Assembly (NCBI GenBank): GCA_002418625.1
Contig: DIEM01000026.1
Location: forward strand, 6,048 to 15,004
Direction: 5' to 3'
DNA: 8,957 nucleotides
DNA from: Firmicutes bacterium UBA5774
Lineage (GTDB): Bacteria > Bacillota > Clostridia > Peptostreptococcales > Anaerovoracaceae
Part shown: positions 1 through 6,774 of the stretch, in pieces
Position numbering within the stretch: position 1 is the first letter of the stretch
How the letters are laid out: each line of letters starts with the position of its first letter
The notes under the pieces: model-generated
Database searches by the model: none
Seen by the model: only the letters and a program-made list of their open reading frames with translations
Told to the model about the DNA's origin: nothing
Program-made: the position numbers and the translations under genes

Positions 1-245
1 CCGGTATGATTCAGATCCTCCCTTTTCAGGTATATCTTCGCGCCGCCCAGATCCTCGGTCATTCGTTTCGCATAATATAATAGCGAAGGCCGTCCGGCAT
101 AATTTTTCAGGAGTTCCCGGAGCTCCGCATTAAAATCCGGATCATTTCTATAATGCTCATAAGCCTCTTCAAGCTCAATGACAGCATGCATCAAAGTCTC
201 CGGTATATATTGCCCTCCATAACGTCCGTATCTTCCATCGTTCAT
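1..245 (-). CDS. trpB: Tryptophan synthase beta chain, N-terminal part (runs off the left edge)
   Basis: This encodes the start of the PLP-dependent beta subunit, which joins indole and serine to make tryptophan. Only the first 81 codons are inside the window. The translation begins MNDGRYGRYGGQYIPETLM, the classic TrpB amino terminus. It continues through a GRPSLLYYAKRM segment and ends at KREDLNHTG, the stretch just before the PLP-binding lysine (normally HTGAHK), which lies just outside. The ATG at 245 overlaps the trpF stop as ATGA. It has a strong AAAGGAG site 10 nt upstream, inside the end of trpF, so translation is probably coupled. trpA would be expected next, beyond the left edge. 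Nothing looks damaged in the visible part. Confidence 0.96.
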   Translation of the reverse strand, partial: MNDGRYGRYGGQYIPETLMHAVIELEEAYEHYRNDPDFNAELRELLKNYAGRPSLLYYAKRMTEDLGGAKIYLKREDLNHT

Positions 246-895
246 TCGTTATCCACTCCTTTCCTTGCTGCGGCTTCATGATCACTGCAGGACCTGACGA
301 TCCTGACGATCGACAGGATCTTCCCCCGATCCTTATATCCATCCGTCTCCACGCCGCTGCTGATATCGACCCCATACGGCTTCGCCGTTTCTACTGCCTT
401 GCAGATATTGCCGCTATTCAAGCCCCCCGCCAGAAAAAACGGCTTGCCGATATGGCCTGCGAGCGACCAGTCGAACGCAGTACCAGTCCCTCCCGCCTTC
501 TTGTCGGAATACGCGTCCAGCAAAAGCCATTCGCAGCTCAGCCGCTCAGCCGCGGCAATGTCTTCCCTGCTCCTGACACGCACGGCCTTGATGACCGGCT
601 TGTCCGTCATCGTCCTCAAAATCCTGATGTATTCCCCGTCCTCCCGGCCATGGAGCTGTATGATGTCAATGATTCCGTTTCGGCAAATTTCAGCCACTTT
701 CCGGGGGTCCTCGTCAACAAAAACGCCTACTGCCGCAATTCGGCCATCCAGCATGGCCCGGAGACGGGCCGCCTCCTGCGGCGCGATACGGCGCCGGCTT
801 TCCGCGAATACAAAACCCGCATAATCCGGCAGCGCTTCGTTGACCGCTTCGATATCGCATGGGCGCGTCAGCCCGCAGATTTTTATCTTAGTCAT
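242..895 (-). CDS. trpF: Phosphoribosylanthranilate isomerase
   Basis: TrpF catalyses the Amadori rearrangement of phosphoribosylanthranilate to CdRP, the third step from chorismate. The 217-residue protein is a single TIM barrel of normal family length. It starts MTKIKICGLTR with catalytic Cys7 and has QLHG at about 80-83. The catalytic Asp127 sits in LLLDAY, followed by a GGTGTAFDW phosphate loop at 135-143, LAGGL at 155-159 and GVDISSGVE at 175-183. The open frame extends upstream to 931, but the ATG at 895 matches the family N-terminus and has an AGGTGAGG ribosome site. From that start trpF overlaps the end of trpC (stop TAA at 890-888) by 8 bp. Its own stop overlaps trpB. It is a separate enzyme here, not fused to TrpC as in enterobacteria. 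Confidence 0.96.
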   Translation of the reverse strand: MTKIKICGLTRPCDIEAVNEALPDYAGFVFAESRRRIAPQEAARLRAMLDGRIAAVGVFVDEDPRKVAEICRNGIIDIIQLHGREDGEYIRILRTMTDKPVIKAVRVRSREDIAAAERLSCEWLLLDAYSDKKAGGTGTAFDWSLAGHIGKPFFLAGGLNSGNICKAVETAKPYGVDISSGVETDGYKDRGKILSIVRIVRSCSDHEAAARKGVDNE

Positions 896-1832
896 CGTCC
901 TCACCTTTTTCACCATCCATGGCAGCCTCATCGGCTGCCGCCCCGGACGCCCCGCCGCGGAGCCGCTGCATCGTGCCGGCGATGCCTTCGCTCTTCATGA
1001 AGGCTTCTCCGATCAGGACAGCATCCGCCCCGCATTTTTTGATCCGCTCGATGTCTGCCGCCGACGAGATGCCGCTTTCGGAAACACACAGGATTCCTTT
1101 CGGCAACAGTGGCTTTAGTCTCTCTGTCGTCGCCATATCGGTTGTGAAGGTTTTCAAATCCCGGTTATTGATGCCGATGACCCTCGCCCCGGATCGAATG
1201 GCCGCCTCAGCCTCATCCCCGTTATGGATCTCCACCAGCGCCGACATCCCAAGCCTGTCGGAAATGACGATGAATTTTCTCAGCACTTTCTCGGACAGCA
1301 ATGCCGCTATCAGCAGAACGGCGTCAGCTCCCAAAGTCCTGGCCTCATATATTTGATACTCATCTATTATGAAATCCTTGCGAAGCACCGGTATGCTCGA
1401 ATTTTTTTTAATTTCGCTCAGATAACTGTCGCTGCCGAGAAAAAAAGCAGGCTCCGTCAGTACCGATATGGCCGCGGCGCCCGCTGCCTCATACTCCTTC
1501 GCGATCCTAATATAAGGAAAATCCTCGGATATCACACCGCGGGACGGAGATGCCTTCTTGACCTCGCAGATAAATGAAATGCCTTCCTGACCAAGCGCTT
1601 TTTCAAAAACGAAATCAACAGCCTCCCTGTCCGCGATATCCTCCGCCTCCCTTTTGATCTCCTCAAAGGGTTTTGCCAGCTTCAGCGCCTTGACCCTGCC
1701 TTCCGTGTACAGCGCGATCCGGTCCAGGATCGTTTCTGCCAAACCGGCGGTGGCTTCGATTCCGGCTGCGGTTTCATTTCCGCCTGCGGATGCGCCTCCT
1801 GCGGCTGTGATATCCTTTTTCTCTTCTGTCAT
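888..1832 (-). CDS. trpC: Indole-3-glycerol phosphate synthase with unusual terminal tails
   Basis: TrpC closes the indole ring, converting CdRP to indole-3-glycerol phosphate. The barrel is complete: ILDRI at about 35-39, CEVKKASPSRG at 89-99 with catalytic Glu and Lys, VLTEPAFFLGS at 124-134, RKDFIIDEYQ at 151-160, LVEIHNGDEA at 199-208, INNRDL at 221-226, SESGISS at 251-257 and VLIGEAFM at 272-279. A GTG at 1841 also opens the frame, but its AGAG site would touch it. The ATG at 1832 has GAGG 8 nt upstream and lies 11 nt past the trpD stop, so I chose it. At 314 residues the protein is longer than the usual ~255-265. The excess is an Ala/Gly-rich N-terminal tail (about residues 8-33) and an Ala-rich, acidic C-terminal tail (about 293-314, ending GEDDD). 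Confidence 0.94.
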   Translation of the reverse strand: MTEEKKDITAAGGASAGGNETAAGIEATAGLAETILDRIALYTEGRVKALKLAKPFEEIKREAEDIADREAVDFVFEKALGQEGISFICEVKKASPSRGVISEDFPYIRIAKEYEAAGAAAISVLTEPAFFLGSDSYLSEIKKNSSIPVLRKDFIIDEYQIYEARTLGADAVLLIAALLSEKVLRKFIVISDRLGMSALVEIHNGDEAEAAIRSGARVIGINNRDLKTFTTDMATTERLKPLLPKGILCVSESGISSAADIERIKKCGADAVLIGEAFMKSEGIAGTMQRLRGGASGAAADEAAMDGEKGEDDD

Positions 1833-1843
1833 TTCCCGCACCT

Positions 1844-2854
1844 CTATTCTTCGTTGGACAATCGGATAAAACGCTCAAGCTGCTTTTTGGCCTTTCCGCT
1901 GTCAATGGCGCTCGCCGCCATTTTGACGCATTCACGAAGCGTGATGTTGTCGTGGGACATATACAGGCACAAGGCCGAGTTCAGCAGCACCACGTCGCGT
2001 TTTGGCCCCTTCTGGCCATTCAGGATATCCAGGGTGATCCTGGCATTTTCTTCCGGATCGCCGCCGGCCAGCTTCTCCGGCCCGCATTTCCAGAAACCCA
2101 GCTGAGCCGGATCCAGGAAAAAGCTGTTCAGCTTTCCATGGTTGACCTCGCAGACCGTTGTCGAGTCACACAATGTCACTTCATCGAGACCGTCGTGGCC
2201 ATGAACGACCATGGCGCGCTTTACGCCAAGATTCATAAGCACTCTGGCCAATGGCTCCACCAGATTTTCGTCATAAACGCCCAGCAGCTGCATATTGGCG
2301 CCGGCCGGATTGGCCAACGGCCCGAGTATGTTGAACAATGTCCTGATCGACATCTCCCTTCTGACCGGAGCCGCATATTTCATCGAGGCATGGTATACAG
2401 GCGCGAACATGAAGCAGAGGCCGATTTCTTTAAGGATCTGTTCGCTTTTTTCCACACCGATGTCGATTTTAACGCCCAGCGTCTCCAGAAGATCCGCGCT
2501 TCCGCACTTGCTTGAAACCGATCGGCCGCCATGCTTGGCTACAGGCACGCCCGCCGCCGAAACGACCAGCGCGCATACGGTCGATATATTGAATGTATTT
2601 GATTCATCCCCTCCGGTCCCAACAATGTCGAGCACGTCCGTCTCCGGTTTCAGCCTTGCGCACTTTTCCCGCATGACCATGGCGCAGGCCGTTATTTCAT
2701 CTATGCTTTCGCCCTTCATGCGCATCGCAGTCAGGAATGAAGCGATCTGGGCGCTGGTTGCTTCACCGCTCATGATTTGCTCCATGACGGCTTTTGTCGT
2801 CTCCAAGTCAAGATTTTGTCCGTTGACGATCTTATAGATGGCATTCACGATCAT
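1844..2854 (-). CDS. trpD: Anthranilate phosphoribosyltransferase
   Basis: TrpD transfers phosphoribose from PRPP to anthranilate, the second step of the pathway. The 336-residue length is typical. The N-terminal helical region leads into the PRPP loop GTGGDESNTFNIST at 79-92. KHGGRSVSSKCGSADLLETL follows at about 107-126, then APVYHASMKYAAPVRRE in the anthranilate-binding region, FNILGPLANPA at 174-184 and HGHDGLDE at 218-225. The usual family motif is KHGNRS. Here the Asn is Gly110, a variation I believe occurs in some Firmicute enzymes, and nothing else suggests loss of function. The ATG at 2854 overlaps the trpG stop as ATGA, with GGAGG 9 nt upstream. The gene ends with TAG at 1846-1844, just before trpC. 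Confidence 0.96.
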   Translation of the reverse strand: MIVNAIYKIVNGQNLDLETTKAVMEQIMSGEATSAQIASFLTAMRMKGESIDEITACAMVMREKCARLKPETDVLDIVGTGGDESNTFNISTVCALVVSAAGVPVAKHGGRSVSSKCGSADLLETLGVKIDIGVEKSEQILKEIGLCFMFAPVYHASMKYAAPVRREMSIRTLFNILGPLANPAGANMQLLGVYDENLVEPLARVLMNLGVKRAMVVHGHDGLDEVTLCDSTTVCEVNHGKLNSFFLDPAQLGFWKCGPEKLAGGDPEENARITLDILNGQKGPKRDVVLLNSALCLYMSHDNITLRECVKMAASAIDSGKAKKQLERFIRLSNEE

Positions 2855-2868
2855 TGTCCGCCACCTCC
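2850..2868 (-). repeat. trpG-trpD coupling junction, near-copy of the trpE-trpG junction
   Basis: Read on the minus strand, this segment is GGAGGTGGCGGA followed by CAATGAT. It contains the trpD ribosome site, the overlapping stop/start ATGA and the end of trpG. The same 12-mer and the same CAATGAT occur at the trpE-trpG junction (3428-3447), separated there by one extra G. The two copies are read in different frames, giving GGGGQ in TrpG and GEVAEQ in TrpE. Confidence 0.75.
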
Positions 2869-3432
2869 CAGCTTCAAAAAGTTCTCTACGATAATCTTGC
2901 CGCCCGGTGTCAGGATCGATTCCGGATGGAATTGAACGCCGTACACATCCCTGTCCCGAAGCTTGACGCCCATGACTTCTCCATGGTCGTCTTCCGCAAT
3001 CACAAGCAGATCGTCGGGCAGCGTGTGCCTGTCCGCCGCCAGTGAATGATACCTGGCCCCTTGTATGATCGGCGGCAGGCCTTTGAAAATTTCATTGCCA
3101 TTGGCTATATGGATGCTGCTCTTCTTTCCGTGCATAAGCTTTTCCGCATGGATGATCTTTGCGCCGAAGGCTTCACATATGGCCTGATGGCCCAGACAAA
3201 CGCCCAGTATCGGTGTCCGGTCTTTCATGGAGACGATCAATTCCTCGCAGATCCCCGCGTCACTCGGATACCCGGGTCCCGGTGAAATAACGATATGGCT
3301 CGGCGCCAGCTTCCGGATCTTCGCCACCGTCATTTCATCATTGCGGACAACCAGGATATCGCTGTTGATTTCCCCGATCATTTGGTAGAGATTATAGGAA
3401 AAGCTATCGTAATTATCGATTAAAAGTATCAT
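2851..3432 (-). CDS. trpG: Anthranilate synthase component II, glutamine amidotransferase
   Basis: This subunit hydrolyses glutamine and delivers ammonia to TrpE for anthranilate formation. The 193-residue protein is a stand-alone class I amidotransferase of normal size. It begins MILLIDNYDSFSYNLYQ. It has the oxyanion-loop motif SPGPGYPSDAG at 50-60 and the nucleophile Cys79 in GVCLGHQ. GARYHSL follows at about 125-131, and His169 and Glu171 sit in QFHPES, so the catalytic triad is complete. In many bacteria this protein is shared with folate synthesis (PabA). Its place directly after trpE argues for a tryptophan role, but dual use cannot be excluded. The ATG at 3432 overlaps the trpE stop as ATGA, behind a very strong GGGGGAGGTGG site. 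Confidence 0.96.
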   Translation of the reverse strand: MILLIDNYDSFSYNLYQMIGEINSDILVVRNDEMTVAKIRKLAPSHIVISPGPGYPSDAGICEELIVSMKDRTPILGVCLGHQAICEAFGAKIIHAEKLMHGKKSSIHIANGNEIFKGLPPIIQGARYHSLAADRHTLPDDLLVIAEDDHGEVMGVKLRDRDVYGVQFHPESILTPGGKIIVENFLKLGGGGQ

Positions 3433-3447
3433 TGCTCCGCCACCTCC
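3428..3447 (-). repeat. trpE-trpG coupling junction
   Basis: Minus-strand sequence GGAGGTGGCGGA-G-CAATGAT, carrying the trpG ribosome site inside the last codons of trpE and the ATGA stop/start overlap. It matches the trpG-trpD junction at 2850-2868 except for one inserted G. The GGAGG core ends 10 nt before the trpG ATG. Confidence 0.75.
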
Positions 3448-4898
3448 CCCGACAGCCTGAGTGCGTTTATCACGGCCATCGCCTTGTTATCGCATTCCTC
3501 GAATTCCTTTTCCGGAACGCTGTCGGCGACGATGCCTGCGCCGGCCTGGACATATACTGTATCATCTTTCTTGACAGCTATTCGAATGCCGATACAGGTG
3601 TCCATATTCCCGGAAAAATCAATATATCCGATCGCTCCGCCATAGATGCCCCGCCTGACAGGCTCCAGTTCGTCGATGATCTGGCAGGCCCTGATTTTCG
3701 GCGCCCCTGACAACGTACCCGCCGGCAGGACGGAAATGATGGCGTCCAGAGCGTCTTTATCCTCCCGGATCCTGCTGTTGACGACTGACGCGATATGCAT
3801 GACATGGGAGAATCTCAGGATCTTCATATAATCCTCCACTTCAACACTTCCGAATTCACTGATTTTTCCAAGGTCGTTCCTGCCAAGATCGACCAGCATG
3901 TTGTGCTCGCAAAGCTCCTTCTCGTCTGCCATCAATTCATCGGCCAGCCGCCTGTCTTCTTCCGGAGTCTTTCCCCTTGGACGCGTGCCGGCCAGAGGAT
4001 ATGTCGAAAGCTTTCCGTCCTGAAGCTTCACAAGCGTTTCGGGGGAAGAGCCGGCGATCTCCACATCATTGGTCTTGATATAAAACATGTACGGAGATGG
4101 ATTCGTCGTTCTTAAGACCCTGTATGCATCCAGAAGGCTTCCTTCCATTGTTGCCTTGAAACGCCTGGACAGCACCACCTGGAATATGTCTCCGTCAACA
4201 ATGTGGCCCTTGGCCTTCTCGACCATCGACTCGTACTCCTCCTGTTCGATATCGCAGATGAGTTCAGACGCGAGGACTGATCTTTCCTCCCTGAAATCGG
4301 CGCTCTCACGGATCATACGGACAATGCCGTCTATTTCAAATCCGGCTTTCCGATAGTTTTCCTCAAGGTTTTCCGTCCTCACATTGACAATTATGATAAT
4401 CTTTTGTCTGAGATGATCATAAGCGATGACCTTGTCGAACAGCATCAGGTCGAAATCATTAAAGCCTGCTTCGTCCGGCGTCTTCATCTTCAGTGAATCC
4501 TCAAAATAACTGATGAAATCGTAGGAGAAATAACCGACAAACCCACCGGTAAACGGCGGAAGATAATCAAAATCCGGTGCCTTGTATTGTCCGAGGATTT
4601 CCCGTATGACCTCTTCAGGCCTCTTTCCGGTTATTCTGATCGCCGTGCCGTTATTGATTTTTATATTGCCATCTTTACAGGTTACCTGGGTGACCGGATC
4701 GAATCCCAGGAATGAATACCGGCCCCAAACTTCACCGCCCTCCACACTTTCCAGCAGATAGCATCGGGTGCTGATGCGCCGGATGGCTTTCATCAGCGAT
4801 ATTGGAGTCCGGATGTCCGCGTAGACCTCTCGCGACACCGGCACCGCCGTATAGCCTTCAGCTATTTTTTTCAGATCTTCAAGATTCGGTTTCAACAT
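3429..4898 (-). CDS. trpE: Anthranilate synthase component I
   Basis: TrpE converts chorismate to anthranilate using ammonia from TrpG, the first committed step. The 489-residue protein has the N-terminal anthranilate synthase I domain followed by the chorismate-binding domain. LLES at 48-51 and NPSPYM at 266-271 form the known tryptophan feedback pocket, so the enzyme is expected to be Trp-inhibited. Catalytic-domain motifs include GSSPETL at 283-289, AGTRPRG at 303-309, HNMLVDLGRND at 332-342, GTLSGAPK at 394-401, GAIGY at 421-425 and AGAGIVADS at 452-460. It fits TrpE better than PabB because of its LLES pocket and operon position. The ATG at 4898 has AAGGAG 8 nt upstream. It is the first gene behind the T-box leader. 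Confidence 0.97.
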   Translation of the reverse strand: MLKPNLEDLKKIAEGYTAVPVSREVYADIRTPISLMKAIRRISTRCYLLESVEGGEVWGRYSFLGFDPVTQVTCKDGNIKINNGTAIRITGKRPEEVIREILGQYKAPDFDYLPPFTGGFVGYFSYDFISYFEDSLKMKTPDEAGFNDFDLMLFDKVIAYDHLRQKIIIIVNVRTENLEENYRKAGFEIDGIVRMIRESADFREERSVLASELICDIEQEEYESMVEKAKGHIVDGDIFQVVLSRRFKATMEGSLLDAYRVLRTTNPSPYMFYIKTNDVEIAGSSPETLVKLQDGKLSTYPLAGTRPRGKTPEEDRRLADELMADEKELCEHNMLVDLGRNDLGKISEFGSVEVEDYMKILRFSHVMHIASVVNSRIREDKDALDAIISVLPAGTLSGAPKIRACQIIDELEPVRRGIYGGAIGYIDFSGNMDTCIGIRIAVKKDDTVYVQAGAGIVADSVPEKEFEECDNKAMAVINALRLSGEVAEQ

Positions 4899-4918
4899 GA
4901 TATCAGCTCCTTTTCCTT

Positions 4919-4957
4919 CCGATCGTTTTGATCGGCTTTGCTTCCGCCTTTCGGCGG
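4919..4957 (-). other. Two small hairpins between the T-box terminator and the trpE ribosome site
   Basis: On the minus strand this stretch reads CCGCC-GAAA-GGCGG, a 5-bp stem with a GNRA tetraloop (4957-4944). It is followed by CCGATC-AAAAC-GATCGG, a 6-bp stem (4935-4919) that ends just before the trpE ribosome site at 4912-4907. Neither has a U-run, so they are not terminators. They may shape or protect the 5' end of readthrough or processed trpE mRNA, but no function is shown. Confidence 0.45.
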
Positions 4958-4978
4958 CGCTTCCGCAGCCGGGACCCT

Positions 4979-5025
4979 AAAACAAAAAACGCCCGTCCAT
5001 CGATTAAATATAATCAAGGACGAGC
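4979..5025 (-). terminator. T-box-controlled intrinsic terminator of the trp leader
   Basis: On the transcript, GCTCGTCC (5025-5018) can pair with GGACGGGC (4998-4991). The stem is extended by GATTA/TAATC around a short AT loop. A run of T residues broken by one G follows (4989-4979). The 5' arm overlaps the CTCGTCCTT that the antiterminator needs, so the two structures exclude each other, as in classical T-box switches. Confidence 0.9.
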
Positions 5026-5171
5026 ATATGCTTCACTCGCGGTACCACCTTGTTTTGCAGGATCGAAACCCCGCACCCTCTGCAGAATACTAACATATTC
5101 CTCACATTTTAACGTCTGTGCCACGTCGCAGGATACTCCGGAATCCTCCGTTTCATTGCGCCCTCGGCGGT

Positions 5172-5174
5172 CCA
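5172..5174 (-). promoter_or_regulatory. T-box specifier codon UGG (Trp)
   Basis: The triplet TGG sits in AAATGGACC on the 3' side of stem I, followed by a purine as usual. It lies between the basal GCGG/CCGC helix and the GTTAC/GTAGC helix, which is the specifier-loop position. It matches the tryptophan genes downstream. Confidence 0.85.
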
Positions 5175-5285
5175 TTTGCTACACTGCGTCTGCGGGGCTC
5201 TCAGCCTCCCCCGCTCTCTGTGAGTGCACGTCGTAACGTTATCTCCGCTTCTTCGGTTTGATTGGTGTTGTATTTAGTTTTAATA

Positions 5286-5314
5286 ACAATAGCACGAACT
5301 GCCGGCCAAGTCAA
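5286..5314 (-). promoter_or_regulatory. Sigma-A type promoter of the trp operon
   Basis: On the minus strand, TTGACT (5314-5309) and TATTGT (5291-5286) are separated by exactly 17 nt. TGC just before the -10 box gives an extended -10 element. The start site is predicted near 5279, at the head of the T-box leader. The -35 box begins 8 nt after the stop of the AIR-synthase-like gene. No terminator lies between, so upstream transcription could also enter the leader and would meet the same T-box control. Confidence 0.8.
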
Positions 5315-5321
5315 ATATTTT

Positions 5322-6323
5322 TTATCCCACCACTTTATAGATTTCGTCGCTGCCAGGCGGATCGATGATGTTTCTCGTGCCGTCGGCTTCTATGATATAT
5401 TTCTCTCCCTCCGTGATCCTGCCGATGACAGAAGCCGGGATATTTTCCGCCGAAAGGGCGTCCAAAAGGCGTTTTCGGCTTCCCTCCGGCGTGATGATCA
5501 GCATGCACCCGCTGGAAATCAGCTTCAGATAGTCTATATTGAATATCCCGCATATTTTTTCTGTTATGCCCAGAACGGGGATCTCTTCACGGAAAATCTC
5601 AGCGCCGGTATCCGCCACTTCGCACATTTCCCAGACCGCGCCGAGGATACCGCCTTCAGTGATGTCGTGCATGCCGGAAAAACCGATGCGGCCTGCGATG
5701 GCACCCTCTTTGACAACGCTGATGTTTTCGATCATGTTCATGGCTTCAGCCAATTCCTTCTCGGATATCAGCCCTATGAGCTTCTGCTGAAAATCCCCGG
5801 CAATGATTCCCGTCCCTTCAAGTCCGGCATATTTTGTCATCAGGATGGCGTCCCCCGGCCTGATGGGCCTGAGCGGCCTTGTCGAGGCCTCGGCCTTGGT
5901 GGCCCGCCCAATGGCAGTCGAGACGATGATCGGTTTCACAACGGCATTGGTGATCTCGGTATGTCCGCCGATGATTTCGATATTCAGCCGGGCGGCCTCT
6001 TCGCCCGCCTGTGTCATGATGGTGCGGACCTGCTCCTCTGTCGTTCCCTCCGGCAGCAGCACCGCCAGCATGATGCCCAGCGGCTCGATGCCGTTGGTGG
6101 CGATATCGTTGGCGGAAACATCAATGGCAATGCGGCCTATTTCGCCCACGGCCGCCGTAATCGGATCCGTGGACAGGATGCAGTTGTAACCGCCAAAATC
6201 GACGGAGGCGCAATCTTTTCCGATACCCGAATGCACCAGCACCTCAGGTCTTTTACACCTTATATTACTGAATACGATCTCTTCCATTAATTTACTGTCC
6301 AGTTTGCCGATTTTCAGTTCCAT
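5322..6323 (-). CDS. AIR synthase-related (PurM/HypE-like superfamily) protein
   Basis: The 333-residue protein has the two-domain ATP-binding fold shared by PurM, HypE, SelD and ThiL. Visible motifs are GIGKDCASVDFGG at about 33-45, STDPIT at 51-56, a conserved ANDIATNGIEPLG at 71-83, GGHTEI at 119-124, MHDITEGGILGAVWEM at 218-233 and SSGCMLI at 270-276. It most resembles HypE-like proteins common in Clostridia. However, it ends IYKVVG and so lacks the C-terminal cysteine that HypE carbamoylates. No hydrogenase genes are nearby, and no SelD Cys/Sec loop is present at the N-terminus. A HypE role is therefore unlikely and the substrate is unknown. The ATG at 6323 has GGAGG 6 nt upstream. The gene sits 43 nt behind the ligA remnant and was probably co-transcribed with it. 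Confidence 0.85.
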   Translation of the reverse strand: MELKIGKLDSKLMEEIVFSNIRCKRPEVLVHSGIGKDCASVDFGGYNCILSTDPITAAVGEIGRIAIDVSANDIATNGIEPLGIMLAVLLPEGTTEEQVRTIMTQAGEEAARLNIEIIGGHTEITNAVVKPIIVSTAIGRATKAEASTRPLRPIRPGDAILMTKYAGLEGTGIIAGDFQQKLIGLISEKELAEAMNMIENISVVKEGAIAGRIGFSGMHDITEGGILGAVWEMCEVADTGAEIFREEIPVLGITEKICGIFNIDYLKLISSGCMLIITPEGSRKRLLDALSAENIPASVIGRITEGEKYIIEADGTRNIIDPPGSDEIYKVVG

Positions 6324-6366
6324 TTGCTTCCTCCATGCGGCTCGGACGATGCCGCGCCTTCCCGCT

Positions 6367-6765
6367 CTATTGCTTGATCAGTTCCTCGAATTCCGCTTCC
6401 GACAGAATTTTGACACCCAGCGTTTCAGCTTTTGCCAGCTTCGATCCCGCTTCTTTCCCAGCCAGGACGAAACTTGTTTTTGAACTGACGCTGCCGCTGG
6501 TTTTCCCGCCAAGCGCTTCTATGATTTCCGACGCCTCTTCACGCGTGTATTTTTCAAGAGTGCCAGTCAGCACAAATGTTTTGCCGCTGATGGGGCTTCC
6601 GCTTTTTTCGATATTTGCGGACAGGCTGACCATGTTGAGTCCGGATCGCTTCAGCCGGGCAATCAGTTCCAGATTTCCGGGCTCTGCGAAATAAGCAATG
6701 ATGCTGTCCGCCATTTTGCCGCCGATCTCGTCTATCGCGATGAGTTCCTCCTTCGGTGTGACTGG
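6367..6765 (-). pseudogene. ligA: 3' remnant of NAD-dependent DNA ligase (BRCT end)
   Basis: The frame encodes the last ~131 residues of LigA, against about 660-670 for a whole ligase. VTPKEELIAIDEIGGKMADS is the end of the helix-hairpin-helix region. It leads into a linker and a BRCT domain starting at SGKTFVLTGTLEKYTREEA and including GSVSSKTSFVLAGKEAGSKL. The adenylation domain (KxDG), OB fold and zinc finger are all missing. Homology stops at about 6762-6768, where the sequence turns AT-rich and the frame reads unrelated INISNP. An ATG at 6714 exists, but it lies mid-domain without a convincing ribosome site. Since LigA is normally essential in bacteria, an intact copy must be elsewhere, or this is a rearrangement or assembly junction. 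The stop is TAG at 6369-6367. Confidence 0.88.
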
Positions 6766-6774
6766 ATTTGAAAT

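Larger units (their letters stand above)
4979..5279 (-). promoter_or_regulatory. T-box riboswitch (tRNA-Trp sensing leader) of the trp operon
   Basis: The leader runs from the predicted transcription start near 5279 to the terminator. The conserved T-box AAGGTGGTACCGCG is at 5051-5038. The antiterminator (5051-5016) pairs AAGG with CCTT and GCGAG with CTCGT around the 7-nt TGGTACC bulge that binds the tRNA NCCA end. Stem I is visible upstream: GCGG pairs with CCGC at its base. The specifier loop follows, then GTTAC/GTAGC and CACT/AGTG helices, and a GCGGGG/CCCCGC distal helix enclosing GAGGCTGAGAG, which contains a GCTG-like distal-loop motif. The specifier on the 3' side is TGG. Uncharged tRNA-Trp should stabilise the antiterminator and switch on trpEGDCFB; charged tRNA should leave the terminator formed. 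No Trp-rich leader peptide is needed or evident. Confidence 0.95.

Noticed and set aside
896..931. Longer trpF start at 931
   Set aside because: The extra 12 residues do not belong to the family, whose proteins begin at the KICG strand. The ATG at 895 has its own ribosome site.
1839..1841. GTG as the trpC start
   Set aside because: The upstream AGAG would touch the codon, whereas the ATG at 1832 has GAGG at a normal distance.
6367..6714. Stand-alone 115-residue BRCT protein starting at ATG 6714
   Set aside because: Ligase homology continues upstream of this ATG to about 6762 in the same frame, and the ATG has no clear ribosome site. It is a truncated ligA tail, not a small gene.
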